This document shows positions 7,058 through 15,033 of a DNA stretch of 26,739 nt, piece by piece. The first letter of the stretch is position 1. Every line of letters starts with the position of its first letter. Below the pieces are notes generated by a model. It saw nothing but the letters and a program-made list of their open reading frames with translations, was not told where the DNA came from and searched no databases. Origin of the DNA: Chloroflexota bacterium (GTDB taxonomy: Bacteria > Chloroflexota > Dehalococcoidia > SM23-28-2 > RBG-16-64-32); the NCBI GenBank assembly GCA_005882715.1, contig VBEI01000099.1, positions 1 through 26,739 on the forward strand. Reading direction: 5' to 3'. Both the position numbers and the translations under genes were made by a program.

Positions 7058-7852
7058 ATGGGTATCCGCGTCCTAATCAGCGGAAGCGGCAAGATGGGCA
7101 GCGAGGTCCTCGCGGCTGTCTGCCGCGAAGAGGACCTGGAGCCGGTAGGCGTTGTCGATCTCTTCGCGAAGGGTGACAACGTATCCTTGCCTGACGGCGC
7201 GGGCGCTGTCCCGTTTGGTACTGATGCTGTCGCGATGATCAAAGAGACCCGACCGGACGTCGCGGTGGACTTCAGCAATGCTGAATGGACGCCCCGCCTC
7301 TCTGATGCTGCGCTGCCGGCCGGCGTCCGCCTCGTGATCGGGACGACCGGGTTGCCGGACGCATTCCTGAACAACCTCGAGGAGGAATGCAGTCGCCGAA
7401 ACCTTGGTGCTGTGGTTGCGCCAAACTTCGCGATCGGTGCGGTGCTTATGCAGCATTTCTCGGCGCTTGCCGCCAGGTATTACGATTATGCCGAAATCAT
7501 CGAGCTGCACCACGAAGGGAAGGCCGATGCCCCGTCCGGCACCTCGATCGCCACAGCCAGAGCGATGGCGGCCGGACGTGACAAGGGGTTTGAGCGGACA
7601 CCCGCGCAGAAAGAGACTGTGCCCGGCACGCGCGGCGCGGATGTCGACGGCATCACTGTTCACAGCGTGCGCCTGCCCGGCCTGGTCGCGCACCAGGAGG
7701 TGATCCTCGGCGGGACGGGGGAGACTCTCCGCATCCGTCACGACTCCCTGGGCCGCGACTCGTACATGCCGGGGGTAATAATGGCGATCCGTCACGTTAT
7801 GAACACCCCGGGGCTGGTCGTGGGCCTGGAAGAACTAATCGGGCTCAAGTAG
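7058..7852 (+). CDS. dapB: 4-hydroxy-tetrahydrodipicolinate reductase
   Basis: DapB reduces hydroxytetrahydrodipicolinate with NAD(P)H in the diaminopimelate/lysine pathway. The 264-residue product has a Rossmann motif near the N-terminus (SGSGKMGS, 8-15), IGTTG (94-98) and the catalytic/substrate motif ELHHEGKADAPSGT (149-162), with His151/His152 and Lys155 at the expected places. Length and motif order fit the family. The ATG at 7058 lies 7 bases after the upstream stop with TGAGG overlapping that stop, so translation is probably coupled. DapA and Asd for the same pathway are encoded downstream at 12304 and 10612 on separate transcripts. Confidence 0.96.
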   Translation: MGIRVLISGSGKMGSEVLAAVCREEDLEPVGVVDLFAKGDNVSLPDGAGAVPFGTDAVAMIKETRPDVAVDFSNAEWTPRLSDAALPAGVRLVIGTTGLPDAFLNNLEEECSRRNLGAVVAPNFAIGAVLMQHFSALAARYYDYAEIIELHHEGKADAPSGTSIATARAMAAGRDKGFERTPAQKETVPGTRGADVDGITVHSVRLPGLVAHQEVILGGTGETLRIRHDSLGRDSYMPGVIMAIRHVMNTPGLVVGLEELIGLK

Positions 7853-7858
7853 CGGGCC

Positions 7859-9010
7859 GTGGCGGCCAAGACGGTCCTCATCCTCGGCGCCGGAACCGGC
7901 GGGATCGTCGCCGCGCACCGGCTGCGGCGAATGCTGGACAAAGAGCACCGGGTCATCCTCGTCGACCGCTCGCCGGTGTATTCGTTCGCCCCAGCTTACA
8001 CGTGGGTCATGTTGGGAATGCGCGACGCCCGCCGAATCTCGCGCGACCTCCGATCCGTGGAGAAGAAAGGCATCGAATTCCTGCTTGGAGAGGTCCAGGA
8101 ACTCGACCCCGCTAATAAGCACGTGTCGGCCGGCGGCCGGCGCCTAGACTATGACTATCTTATCGTCGCTTTGGGCGTGGATTATTCCTCGGACGAAATT
8201 CCCGGCCTCGGACAGTGCTGGACGTTCTATCACCTGGACGGTGCCGAAGGGTTGTCCGAGCGCATTCAGACCTTCGCTTCGGGCCGGGTGGCCATGGTGG
8301 TAAGTGCATTGCCGGTGAAGTGCCCAACCGCACCGTACGAAGGCGCCCTGCTGCTTGACGACTATTTCCGGAGGCGGAAGATTCGGCAGGACGTCGACAT
8401 CCACGTTTACACCCCGGAGGGGGCTCCACTCCCGTCGGCGGGGCCGTCAGCCGGCGAGCGAGTCCTGGAGTTGCTATCGAGCAGGGAAATCGGATTTGCG
8501 CCTCACTGCGAGCTAGCCGAAATCGATCAGCGATCGAGACAGATGCGGTTCGGCGACGGCACGACTGCGCCCTTCGACCTCCTAATAGCGACGCCGATCC
8601 ATGCTTGCCCCACGGTGCTCCAGCGCTCAGGGCTGGCTGGAAGCGGAGGCTGGGTTTCGGTGGACCAGGAGACACTCGCGACTGCGTTTGAGGACGTGTA
8701 TGCAATCGGCGACGCTACCGATATTCACTTAAGTGGTGACAATGTGCTGCCGAAGACCGGCGTATTCGCGCATGGTCAAGCGGAGGTCGTGTCCCGTAAC
8801 CTCGCCGCGGAGATCGCTGGGGCTCAGCCCATCTGGGCGTTCGGCGGGCAGGGCAACTGCTTCTTCAGCACCGAAGCTCGGAAAGCTGCGCTCGTCACGG
8901 GCAACTTCTTCGCCGAGCCGGCGCCGGACGTCGAGCTACGAGGACCGAACAGGCGCTGGCACTTGGCAAAAGTAGGCTTCGAGCGTCTCTGGCTATGGCG
9001 TTGGTTCTGA
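7859..9010 (+). CDS. Sulfide:quinone oxidoreductase-like FAD-dependent oxidoreductase
   Basis: The 383-residue flavoprotein has an N-terminal FAD-binding GAGTGG (10-15), a second conserved segment LIVALGVDYS (101-110) and the FAD-ribityl motif VYAIGDAT (280-287). Cys120, Cys155 (in KCPTAPYE) and Cys334 (in GNCFF) have an order and spacing close to the three redox cysteines of SQR. The end RRWHLAKVGFERLWLWRWF-like helix is aromatic/basic and could seat the enzyme on the membrane surface, as in SQR and NDH-2 relatives. The start is GTG, 6 bases after the dapB stop. Sulfide oxidation to the quinone pool is the best guess; a different thiol or NADH substrate is possible. The operon with dapB has no obvious metabolic link. 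Confidence 0.75.
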   Translation: MAAKTVLILGAGTGGIVAAHRLRRMLDKEHRVILVDRSPVYSFAPAYTWVMLGMRDARRISRDLRSVEKKGIEFLLGEVQELDPANKHVSAGGRRLDYDYLIVALGVDYSSDEIPGLGQCWTFYHLDGAEGLSERIQTFASGRVAMVVSALPVKCPTAPYEGALLLDDYFRRRKIRQDVDIHVYTPEGAPLPSAGPSAGERVLELLSSREIGFAPHCELAEIDQRSRQMRFGDGTTAPFDLLIATPIHACPTVLQRSGLAGSGGWVSVDQETLATAFEDVYAIGDATDIHLSGDNVLPKTGVFAHGQAEVVSRNLAAEIAGAQPIWAFGGQGNCFFSTEARKAALVTGNFFAEPAPDVELRGPNRRWHLAKVGFERLWLWRWF

Positions 9011-9038
9011 CAAATCGTCTGTGAAGCAGGCGTCCGAT

Positions 9039-10406
9039 TCACTGGCACCGTTGCCCAAACCGGCTTGTCATCGTCGAGATATCGAAGATATCCACGAAAC
9101 CGTCAGGCGCATTGGGCGCGATATCGTAACGCGCAGGCGAGTTGGGCGGAGGTCCCACGGCCTGCGAGTAATGGTTGGTCAACGAAACGATGTCAAACAT
9201 ATCTGAGAAAGTGTCGTTGTTAGTGTCTGCAGGCCAGGCTTCGACCCCGCAAGCCAGAAAGGGATCCGTGCCCGCGAATGATTCGACGCCATTTGTGAAA
9301 CCATCGCCATCCGAGTCTTGATTGCTAACTATCGAAAAGGAGTCGGTGAGGTCACCCGTCGATTTGACGAACTGTGCCGTGATGTGACCCGGACCTACCG
9401 TGTATTTTGTGAAGCCCTTCGACGTGGCCCCCACCCGAGCGAAGTACCCCGCCTCCACATCGGTGGGATCGACGCTGTAGCAGCAAAGACCAAAGCTGCC
9501 CGAGATCAGGAACACAGTGCCCGCGCCTTTTGCGTAGCTGTTGTCCGACCCATCATCGACGACGCAGTCGGCATCAAATGTCCCAGCCGGAACTGACGGG
9601 CAAGTCGCCCCATTGAGCGCGAGCTGCTTCCCACGCTGATAGTTATGGTCGTGGCCTTGAAGCACCAGGTCTACGTGCTTGCTAACCAGAAGATTCATGA
9701 GATCCGTCCCGATCTCACAGGGTTTGACTCCGGTGGAGATACACACCTTGTGCATTCCCACCGCGATCCACGGCGTGCCCGCGTTTCTCGCGCCACCGAT
9801 CGCGGAGATAAGCCACTTGTATTCGGGGCTGCCCACGCTGTAGGTGTAGTTATAGTTCTCAATAAGAAGGTCAGGCGAGATCATAATTACTCGCATAAGC
9901 GGCGAAGAGGCCGGATAGTCGAAGTAGTACTGCGCGCCGTAGAGCCCCGTCGAGCCAAGACGGTCCGGTAGGCATGCGGCGTGGTTCATGATGTATCCAT
10001 TGGGGCCGCCCTGGTACTCATGGCTACCCGACACCAGTTCGAACGGAAACGACGGGCCAAGGGTGGGGAGCCGTTGTTTCACGTAATCACACCACGCCTC
10101 ATCGGTGGGCGTCTGGTCATAGTCCAGGTCGCCTAGAGCCAGATAGAAGGCGACGCCCGAACGGTCCAACGCCGTGAGGCTCGTGTTCGCGCTCGACGCG
10201 CCCAGATCGCCCGCCGCTGCGAAGGTAAAGGTCCCGGGAGCCACCCCCGTGGCGTTCGAGACGGCCGCGGCATTCGGTCCGCTCAACTCACCGACCGCAG
10301 ACCGCAGCAACAGCGGTGCAAGAACGAGGATAAAAAGCAAGCCAAACGGAGTCTTGCGTCCGCGGCGGGCACGCAGGGACTGTCTGGCAAAGATTTTCTT
10401 GACCAT
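9039..10406 (-). CDS. Secreted metallophosphoesterase with calcium-binding/dockerin-like C-terminus
   Basis: The 455-residue protein has a basic start and hydrophobic helix (about 20-36) typical of a signal peptide. It then has a calcineurin-like phosphoesterase domain related to purple acid phosphatases. Metal-site motifs are AAGDLG (Asp67), ALGDLDYDQ (Asp93, Tyr96), GSHE (127-130), GMHK (His219) and LQGHDHNYQR (His252, His254). The usual GNHE asparagine is Ser128 here. After residue 360 come a thrombospondin-3-like loop, DSDGDGFTNG (364-373), and two dockerin/EF-hand-like segments (DTNNDTFSDMFDIVSLTNHY at 394-413 and a second near 428-452). This suggests calcium-dependent folding or attachment outside the cell. 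It is a monocistronic gene between divergent and convergent neighbours. Phosphate scavenging is a plausible role. Confidence 0.85.
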   Translation of the reverse strand: MVKKIFARQSLRARRGRKTPFGLLFILVLAPLLLRSAVGELSGPNAAAVSNATGVAPGTFTFAAAGDLGASSANTSLTALDRSGVAFYLALGDLDYDQTPTDEAWCDYVKQRLPTLGPSFPFELVSGSHEYQGGPNGYIMNHAACLPDRLGSTGLYGAQYYFDYPASSPLMRVIMISPDLLIENYNYTYSVGSPEYKWLISAIGGARNAGTPWIAVGMHKVCISTGVKPCEIGTDLMNLLVSKHVDLVLQGHDHNYQRGKQLALNGATCPSVPAGTFDADCVVDDGSDNSYAKGAGTVFLISGSFGLCCYSVDPTDVEAGYFARVGATSKGFTKYTVGPGHITAQFVKSTGDLTDSFSIVSNQDSDGDGFTNGVESFAGTDPFLACGVEAWPADTNNDTFSDMFDIVSLTNHYSQAVGPPPNSPARYDIAPNAPDGFVDIFDISTMTSRFGQRCQ

Positions 10407-10426
10407 AATCGGCGATGCTTTCCCGC

Positions 10427-10432
10427 AGTATA
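10427..10432 (-). promoter_or_regulatory. -10 (TATACT) for the metallophosphoesterase gene
   Basis: The minus strand reads CCTATACTG. The predicted start is near 10420, giving a leader of about 14 bases. The position where a -35 would lie (about 10449-10455) falls at the edge of and between two DnaA boxes, so DnaA binding there should affect RNA polymerase. Confidence 0.55.
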
Positions 10433-10438
10433 GGCTTA

Positions 10439-10470
10439 GTTATCCACATAGATACCAGTATGTGGATAAC
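10439..10470. promoter_or_regulatory. Inverted pair of perfect DnaA boxes
   Basis: Two 12-base arms, GTTATCCACATA (10439-10450) and TATGTGGATAAC (10459-10470), form a perfect inverted repeat with an 8-base spacer. Each arm contains the consensus DnaA box TTATCCACA. The box centres are 21 bases apart, about two helical turns. The repeat lies upstream of both predicted flanking transcription starts, so it acts as DNA rather than as an RNA hairpin. It sits across the expected -35 region of the phosphoesterase promoter. Confidence 0.75.
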
Positions 10471-10545
10471 AGTTTTGCGTAAGAATTTTCTTGCCGACCA
10501 GCATCACCAAAGGCCCAAAGGCAGATCGGCGACTCGAAACCGCCG

Positions 10546-10575
10546 TTGAAGGTGGCCTGGGCAATCGGCTACCAT
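10546..10575 (+). promoter_or_regulatory. Candidate promoter for asd
   Basis: TTGAAG (10546-10551) and TACCAT (10570-10575) are 18 bases apart. Each matches its consensus at four of six positions. Transcription would begin near 10582, leaving about 30 bases before the chosen GTG of asd. Confidence 0.45.
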
Positions 10576-10611
10576 AGCGCCTACACGACTCAACCCCAGG
10601 GGCAGGAGAGG

Positions 10612-11628
10612 GTGTCCACGTACAACGTAGCAGTGGTCGGCGCCACAGGGCTCGTCGGCCAAGAGTTCCTTAAGATCGCGGCGCAGCGACGCTTCCCCAT
10701 CAAGGGGCTACGTCTGCTCGCCTCGCACCGCTCGGTGGGCCGGAAGATGACCGTGGGGGAGTGGGCAATCGAGGTCGAAGAAGCGACGCCGAGATCATTT
10801 CAGGGCATCGATCTTGCGTTCTTTTCCGCCACCACCGAGGTCTCCCGAGAGCTGATCCCGGCAGCCGTGAAGGCCGGCGCCGTCTGTATCGACGACAGCG
10901 CCGCGTGGCGGATGGAGCCGGACGTGCCGCTGGTTGTGCCGGAAGTAAATGCGGAGGACTTGAAGGAGCATCGCGGCATCATCTCCATCCCAAACTGCCC
11001 AACCACACCTCTTTGTCAGACGCTTTGGCCGGTGCACAAGGTGAACCCGCTTAAGCGCATTGTCGTGGATACTTACCAATCTGTGTCAGGAACAGGCGCC
11101 GCGGCGGTGGAGGAGCTGACTGAGCAGACACGGCAGGTGATGGAGGGCAATTCCGCGCAGTCTCATGTTTATCCGCATCAGATTGCGTTCAACCTCCTTC
11201 CCCAGGTTGACGTGTTTCTAGGCAGCGGCTACACGAAGGAAGAGTGGAAGATCATCAACGAGACACGCAAGATAATGCACGAGCCGGAGCTGGCGGTCTC
11301 GGCGACGTGTGTGCGCGTGCCGGTCTATGTAGGGCACTCGGAAGCGGTGCACGCTGAATTCTCGAAGGCAATAAGCCCGGAGGACTTCACGGAAATGGTG
11401 CACGAGGCCCCAGGCATAACCGTCCAGGACGAGCCGTCGGTAAACCTCTATCCCACGCCCTGGTCAGTCGCCGGCCGCGATGACACTTACGTGGGCCGTA
11501 TTCGCCAGGACGCCTCTGTGGGCCAGACAGGTATCGCCTTCTGGCTCGTGAGCGACAACCTGCGTAAGGGCGCGGCCCTCAACGCGATACAGATCGCCGA
11601 AGAGCTTATCGTGCGCAATCTTATGTAG
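10612..11628 (+). CDS. asd: Aspartate-semialdehyde dehydrogenase
   Basis: Asd reduces aspartyl phosphate to aspartate semialdehyde, the branch point to lysine, threonine and methionine. With the GTG at 10612 the product is 338 residues, the usual length. It has the NADP motif GATGLVGQE (10-18), active-site Cys129 in IPNCPTTPLC, YQSVSGTGAAAVEEL (about 155-169) and the base His242 in YVGHSEA. An upstream TTG at 10546 would add 22 residues unlike the family and overlaps the predicted promoter, so it is rejected. AGGAG (10604-10608) precedes the GTG closely. DapA follows at 12304, separated by an opposing lipoprotein gene. Confidence 0.95.
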   Translation: MSTYNVAVVGATGLVGQEFLKIAAQRRFPIKGLRLLASHRSVGRKMTVGEWAIEVEEATPRSFQGIDLAFFSATTEVSRELIPAAVKAGAVCIDDSAAWRMEPDVPLVVPEVNAEDLKEHRGIISIPNCPTTPLCQTLWPVHKVNPLKRIVVDTYQSVSGTGAAAVEELTEQTRQVMEGNSAQSHVYPHQIAFNLLPQVDVFLGSGYTKEEWKIINETRKIMHEPELAVSATCVRVPVYVGHSEAVHAEFSKAISPEDFTEMVHEAPGITVQDEPSVNLYPTPWSVAGRDDTYVGRIRQDASVGQTGIAFWLVSDNLRKGAALNAIQIAEELIVRNLM

Positions 11629-11644
11629 GCGCCGGTCGGGGCGC
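11629..11644 (+). terminator. Weak hairpin after asd
   Basis: GCGCC (11629-11633) and GGCGC (11640-11644) form a 5-base stem immediately after the asd stop, between convergent genes. There is no T-run on either side, so it is at best a weak or factor-assisted terminator. Confidence 0.3.
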
Positions 11645-11655
11645 ACCCTGTCTGA

Positions 11656-12213
11656 TTACCCTCTGCACGGCAGGTCTAGCTCGTAGTCGTATTGCTTTGC
11701 CCGCTCGATCATGCTCGCGCAAACTTCGACGGTCCGGTCAACAGCAGACGTGAACGTGGGGTCCGGTGCGAAGATCATGTCCAGGTCAGCGGTTGAAGAC
11801 GCAATCTCGAGCTTGGCTAACCGGTCATGGTTGATCGCGCTTACAGCCTGGTCGGCGTCGAGGACCTGCTTCACCAGGTCTGAGATCTCGGCGGGCGGAT
11901 CGAGAGCGCGCACTCGGCCGTCGAATTCGTCGAAGAGCGTTGCGTAGTCTCTGTATGAGTCCTTGGTCTGCTGGAGATCGGCCGCGGATTTGTCGGTCAG
12001 GTCCAGATAGCCTTTCGGATATTTGATCTTGAGGGCAACGATGCGCCCGTTTACGTCCTTGTGGACCGCGAGGTACTTGTCGAAGTAGGCGCTGAGCGCG
12101 GCCTTTACTTCCTGTTTCGGCCGACCATTGTCGCCTCCGCATGTGACGGCGCCGACGGCCAGGAGGGTGACTGAGAGAAACAGAAGGAGGCGCAGCAAGG
12201 AGCTAGGACTCGA
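11656..12213 (-). CDS. Putative lipoprotein, helical, unknown function
   Basis: The product is about 185 residues with the GTG start at 12213 chosen here. TTG at 12222 is an alternative. Longer versions back to 12288 begin upstream of the predicted -10 at 12236-12241 and are unlikely. A hydrophobic signal (about residues 7-22) ends at AVTC, with Cys25 followed by GGD, which looks like a lipobox though Thr at -1 is unusual. The mature part is charged and mostly helical (KQEVKAALSAYFDKYLAVHKD, AADLQQTKDSYRDYATLFDEF) with a Cys near the middle of the C-terminal segment and another close to the end. It is single and convergent with asd. No domain was recognised. Confidence 0.65.
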   Translation of the reverse strand, partial: SSPSSLLRLLLFLSVTLLAVGAVTCGGDNGRPKQEVKAALSAYFDKYLAVHKDVNGRIVALKIKYPKGYLDLTDKSAADLQQTKDSYRDYATLFDEFDGRVRALDPPAEISDLVKQVLDADQAVSAINHDRLAKLEIASSTADLDMIFAPDPTFTSAVDRTVEVCASMIERAKQYDYELDLPCRG

Positions 12214-12235
12214 CACCGAGCGCAAAGATGCGACG

Positions 12236-12241
12236 AGTATA
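12236..12241 (-). promoter_or_regulatory. Extended -10 (TGC-TATACT) for the lipoprotein gene
   Basis: The minus strand reads CGTGCTATACTCG, nearly identical to the rpsO promoter core. The start would be near 12229, 7 to 16 bases before the candidate TTG and GTG start codons. Confidence 0.5.
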
Positions 12242-12263
12242 GCACGGTGGTCAGTCGTCGCTG

Positions 12264-12272
12264 TGCTATCAT
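12264..12272 (+). promoter_or_regulatory. Extended -10 (TGC-TATCAT) for dapA
   Basis: TG at 12264-12265 precedes TATCAT (12267-12272) by one base, the extended -10 arrangement. No good -35 is present. Transcription should start near 12279, leaving a 25-base leader that carries GGGAGGT (12291-12297). Confidence 0.55.
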
Positions 12273-12303
12273 CTCCCCACACATTCACACGGGAGGTCCC
12301 GCC

Positions 12304-13200
12304 ATGGAGATAGGCCGCCTGCTAACCGCAATGGTGACCCCGTTCGACGCGAACGGGGCGGTGGACTATGCCCAGGCCAAGCGCCTCGCCCTCGCGCTCC
12401 TCGACTCCGGCAGCGATGGAGTTGTGCTCGCGGGCACGACCGGCGAGTCGCCCACCCTCTCGCACGACGAGAAGATGCGGCTGTTCTCGGAGGTAAAGGA
12501 GGCCCTCGGCTCGCGTGGCGCCGTAATTGCCGGGACCGGGACGTACGACACGGCCGAAAGCGTCGAGCTATCCCGCGAGGCGGAGCGACTGGGCGTGGAC
12601 GCTGTACTGCTTACCTGCCCCTACTACAGCAGGCCTTCGCAAGAGGGGCTCTACCGCCATTTTGAGACTATCGCACGAGCGGTCTCCTTGCCGTGCATTA
12701 TGTACAACATTCCCGGCCGCACCGGCGTGAATATGACAGCCGAGACCCAGGTCCGCCTCTCGCACATCGACAACATGCTCGGTGTCAAGGAGGCATCAGG
12801 CGACCTCGCACAGATTGCCCAGGTCGTCGACGAGGCGCGGGAAGGCTTCCGCGTCTGGAGCGGCGACGACCAGATGACGCTCCCGATCCTGGCGATAGGC
12901 GGCTACGGCGTGATCAGCGTCGTGTCGCACCTGGCCGGCGCTCAGATGCGACAGATAGTACAGGCGTGCCTCAGTGGGAATGTGGACGAGGCGGCACGCA
13001 CGCACCGGCGGCTATTGCCGCTGATGACGGTCCTCATGACCGCCGCCGGCAATCCTCCGGGCGTAAAGCACGCCCTCAATGCTATCGGTTTCCAGGTGGG
13101 GGCTCCGCGCCTTCCGCTCGTTGAGCCTGACGCTGAGGCCGCAGAACGGATAGTGGCGGAGGTTCAGCGCCAGCACATCGACCTGGCGGTAGCGGTCTAG
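12304..13200 (+). CDS. dapA: 4-hydroxy-tetrahydrodipicolinate synthase
   Basis: DapA condenses pyruvate with aspartate semialdehyde, the first committed step to diaminopimelate and lysine. The 298-residue TIM-barrel enzyme shows AGTTGESPTL (43-52), YNIPGRTGVNM with Tyr134, and VKEASGD with the Schiff-base Lys162. GVISVVSHL follows near residue 205. The ATG at 12304 is chosen because GGGAGGT lies 6 bases upstream and the protein then starts MEIGRLLTAMVTPF, as in the family; an earlier frame start at 12247 precedes the promoter. It is followed 15 bases later by an aldo/keto reductase. Confidence 0.96.
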   Translation: MEIGRLLTAMVTPFDANGAVDYAQAKRLALALLDSGSDGVVLAGTTGESPTLSHDEKMRLFSEVKEALGSRGAVIAGTGTYDTAESVELSREAERLGVDAVLLTCPYYSRPSQEGLYRHFETIARAVSLPCIMYNIPGRTGVNMTAETQVRLSHIDNMLGVKEASGDLAQIAQVVDEAREGFRVWSGDDQMTLPILAIGGYGVISVVSHLAGAQMRQIVQACLSGNVDEAARTHRRLLPLMTVLMTAAGNPPGVKHALNAIGFQVGAPRLPLVEPDAEAAERIVAEVQRQHIDLAVAV

Positions 13201-13215
13201 GCCAAGCGCAGGGCG

Positions 13216-14160
13216 ATGGAATACCGAAACGTCGGGCGTTCCGGTCTCCAGGTTTCCGTTGCGGGCCTCGGCTGCAACAACTTCGGCATGCGGATCGACA
13301 AGGACCAGACCGCGGCCGTCGTTCACCGCGCGCTCGAGCTTGGCGTAACGCTCTTCGATACAGCGGACATCTACGGCGGTACGCGCAGCGAGGAGTTCCT
13401 GGGCGCAGCGCTGGGAGACCGACGCAAGAATGTCGTTGTCGCGACGAAATTCGTCGGTCCGGTGGGTGAAGGGCCGCTGAACCGGGGCGCCTCTCGCCGG
13501 CACGTCCTCGATGCGGTTGAGGGCAGCCTTCGCCGCCTCGGGACCGACTGGATAGACCTCTACCAGATCCACTTCCCGGACGTCACTACTCCGATCGAAG
13601 AGACGCTGCGCACGCTAGACGACGTCGTTCGTCAAGGCAAAGTCCGCTATATCGGCTGCTCGAACTTCGCAGGGTGGCAGGTGGTCGACGCGCAGTGGAC
13701 GGCACGGACGCAGCATTTCCTGCCCCTCGTCTCAGCGCAGAGCGAGTACAACCTGCTGAACCGGCGCATCGAGCGGGAGCTCGTGCCGGCGTGCCGTGAG
13801 TACGGGCTCGGTATCCTGCCCTATTTTCCGCTGGCCAGCGGCTTTCTCAGCGGCAAGTACCGCCCCGGCGAGAAGCCGCCTGAAGGCACGCGGCTGGCCG
13901 CCTGGGGCCCGCGCGGCGAAGAGGTGCTGTCAGAGCGGAACTTCGCCATTCTGGGCGGCCTCGAGCAGTTCGCGCAGGCTCGCGGGAAGACTGTCCTAGA
14001 TGCGGCGATCGGCTGGCTGGCGAGTCAGCCGTATGTGCCGAGCGTGATCGCCGGGGCGACAAAGCCGGAGCAGGTTGAGGAGAACGTTAAGGCCGCGGAG
14101 TGGCGCCTGACGCCGGAAGAGATGTCGGAGATAGACGGCATCACCAGCAGGCGCGACTAG
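13216..14160 (+). CDS. Aldo/keto reductase
   Basis: This 314-residue NADPH-dependent oxidoreductase has the aldo/keto reductase barrel. The catalytic tetrad is complete: Asp48 and Tyr53 in FDTADIYGG, Lys78 in ATKF, and His119 in QIHFPD. The segment GCSNFAGWQ and the late IAGATKPEQVEENV give the cofactor phosphate pocket. It most resembles the YajO/AKR11-12-like group; the substrate is not predictable. It lies 15 bases after dapA and just ahead of a methyltransferase, so the three are probably one transcript. No lysine-pathway role is evident. Confidence 0.88.
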   Translation: MEYRNVGRSGLQVSVAGLGCNNFGMRIDKDQTAAVVHRALELGVTLFDTADIYGGTRSEEFLGAALGDRRKNVVVATKFVGPVGEGPLNRGASRRHVLDAVEGSLRRLGTDWIDLYQIHFPDVTTPIEETLRTLDDVVRQGKVRYIGCSNFAGWQVVDAQWTARTQHFLPLVSAQSEYNLLNRRIERELVPACREYGLGILPYFPLASGFLSGKYRPGEKPPEGTRLAAWGPRGEEVLSERNFAILGGLEQFAQARGKTVLDAAIGWLASQPYVPSVIAGATKPEQVEENVKAAEWRLTPEEMSEIDGITSRRD

Positions 14161-14183
14161 CCCGGGACACGAGCTCCTTCCAG

Positions 14184-14990
14184 GTGCCGGAGGACAAATG
14201 GTCGCGCTGGCTGAACGAGGAGCGTTGGGGCGACCAGGCCGGCCCGTTCCAAGCCGCCCTTAACTCAGTCCGCGACCGCATCCTCGGCCTCGCTGAACTC
14301 AAACCGGGAGCCACGGTGGTCGATCTCGGTGCCGGCACTGGCCTGCTCGGCCTTCAGGCCGCCCGACAAGCCAAGCGGGAGGGCACCGTTGTACTTGTAG
14401 ATGTGTCGCGTGACTCGCTTGCTTCCGCGCAGAGCGACGCAAACGTTGGTTGCGAGCGCTTCGCCGTCGGCGATGCGCTGCACCTACCGTTGATTAGCGG
14501 CTGGGCAGACGCTGTCGTGATCCGTTCAGTCCTAATCTATATACCGGACCGACTCGCCGCCGCGCACGAAATCGCGAGAGTTCTGCGCCCGGGCGGACGT
14601 TTCGTGGCTTACGAGCCGATCAACCGCCGCATGGAACAGATCGTAGACATGACCGGATTCGAAGACGTCCGGGACGCCTACCAAGCAGCAATGGACAAGA
14701 ACACGCTCACCAACTTCGCCGAAGACGATCTCGTCGAGGCTTTCCGCGGGGCGGGATTCACATCTGTCGAGATCGTGGAGGATGATAGCCGGTTTCCTGT
14801 ACGCGGCAAGGAATGGGCGCACGGCTTCCGCTATGGCGCGCCCGCCGGCTATAACGCATTTGATATGCTTCTCACCGCGAGAATTTCGCCAGAGCGCGCC
14901 GACGAATTCCTCGGTCACGGCGAGCGCTTGCTTGGCGACGAGTGGCGCGTCTGGCGCTGTCCGTGCGTCTATCTCATAGCGGTGCGCTGA
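14184..14990 (+). CDS. Class I SAM-dependent methyltransferase
   Basis: The product has 268 residues from the GTG at 14184. Motif I is VVDLGAGTGLLGLQ, followed by an acidic ribose-binding VLVDVS, the GDALHLPL motif and the post-motif VLRPGGRFVAYEP. The Rossmann-like SAM fold is therefore complete. The acceptor is unknown. An alternative longer start at 14100 lies inside the aldo/keto reductase gene and gives an unlikely basic N-terminus, so the GTG after that gene's stop is preferred, although no Shine-Dalgarno is visible. The spacing from the preceding stop (23 bases) suggests co-transcription with dapA and the reductase. Confidence 0.8.
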   Translation: MPEDKWSRWLNEERWGDQAGPFQAALNSVRDRILGLAELKPGATVVDLGAGTGLLGLQAARQAKREGTVVLVDVSRDSLASAQSDANVGCERFAVGDALHLPLISGWADAVVIRSVLIYIPDRLAAAHEIARVLRPGGRFVAYEPINRRMEQIVDMTGFEDVRDAYQAAMDKNTLTNFAEDDLVEAFRGAGFTSVEIVEDDSRFPVRGKEWAHGFRYGAPAGYNAFDMLLTARISPERADEFLGHGERLLGDEWRVWRCPCVYLIAVR

Positions 14991-15003
14991 CAATCCCTCA
15001 TCT

Positions 15004-15033
15004 TTGACCCCCCGCCACCACCCTCGCTATCAT
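15004..15033 (+). promoter_or_regulatory. Sigma-70-type promoter for pepA
   Basis: TTGACC (15004-15009) and TATCAT (15028-15033) are 18 bases apart, and both hexamers match the consensus at five of six positions. Transcription would start near 15040, which is after the GTG at 15038. That favours the internal GTG at 15074 with its AAGGAG. Confidence 0.7.
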
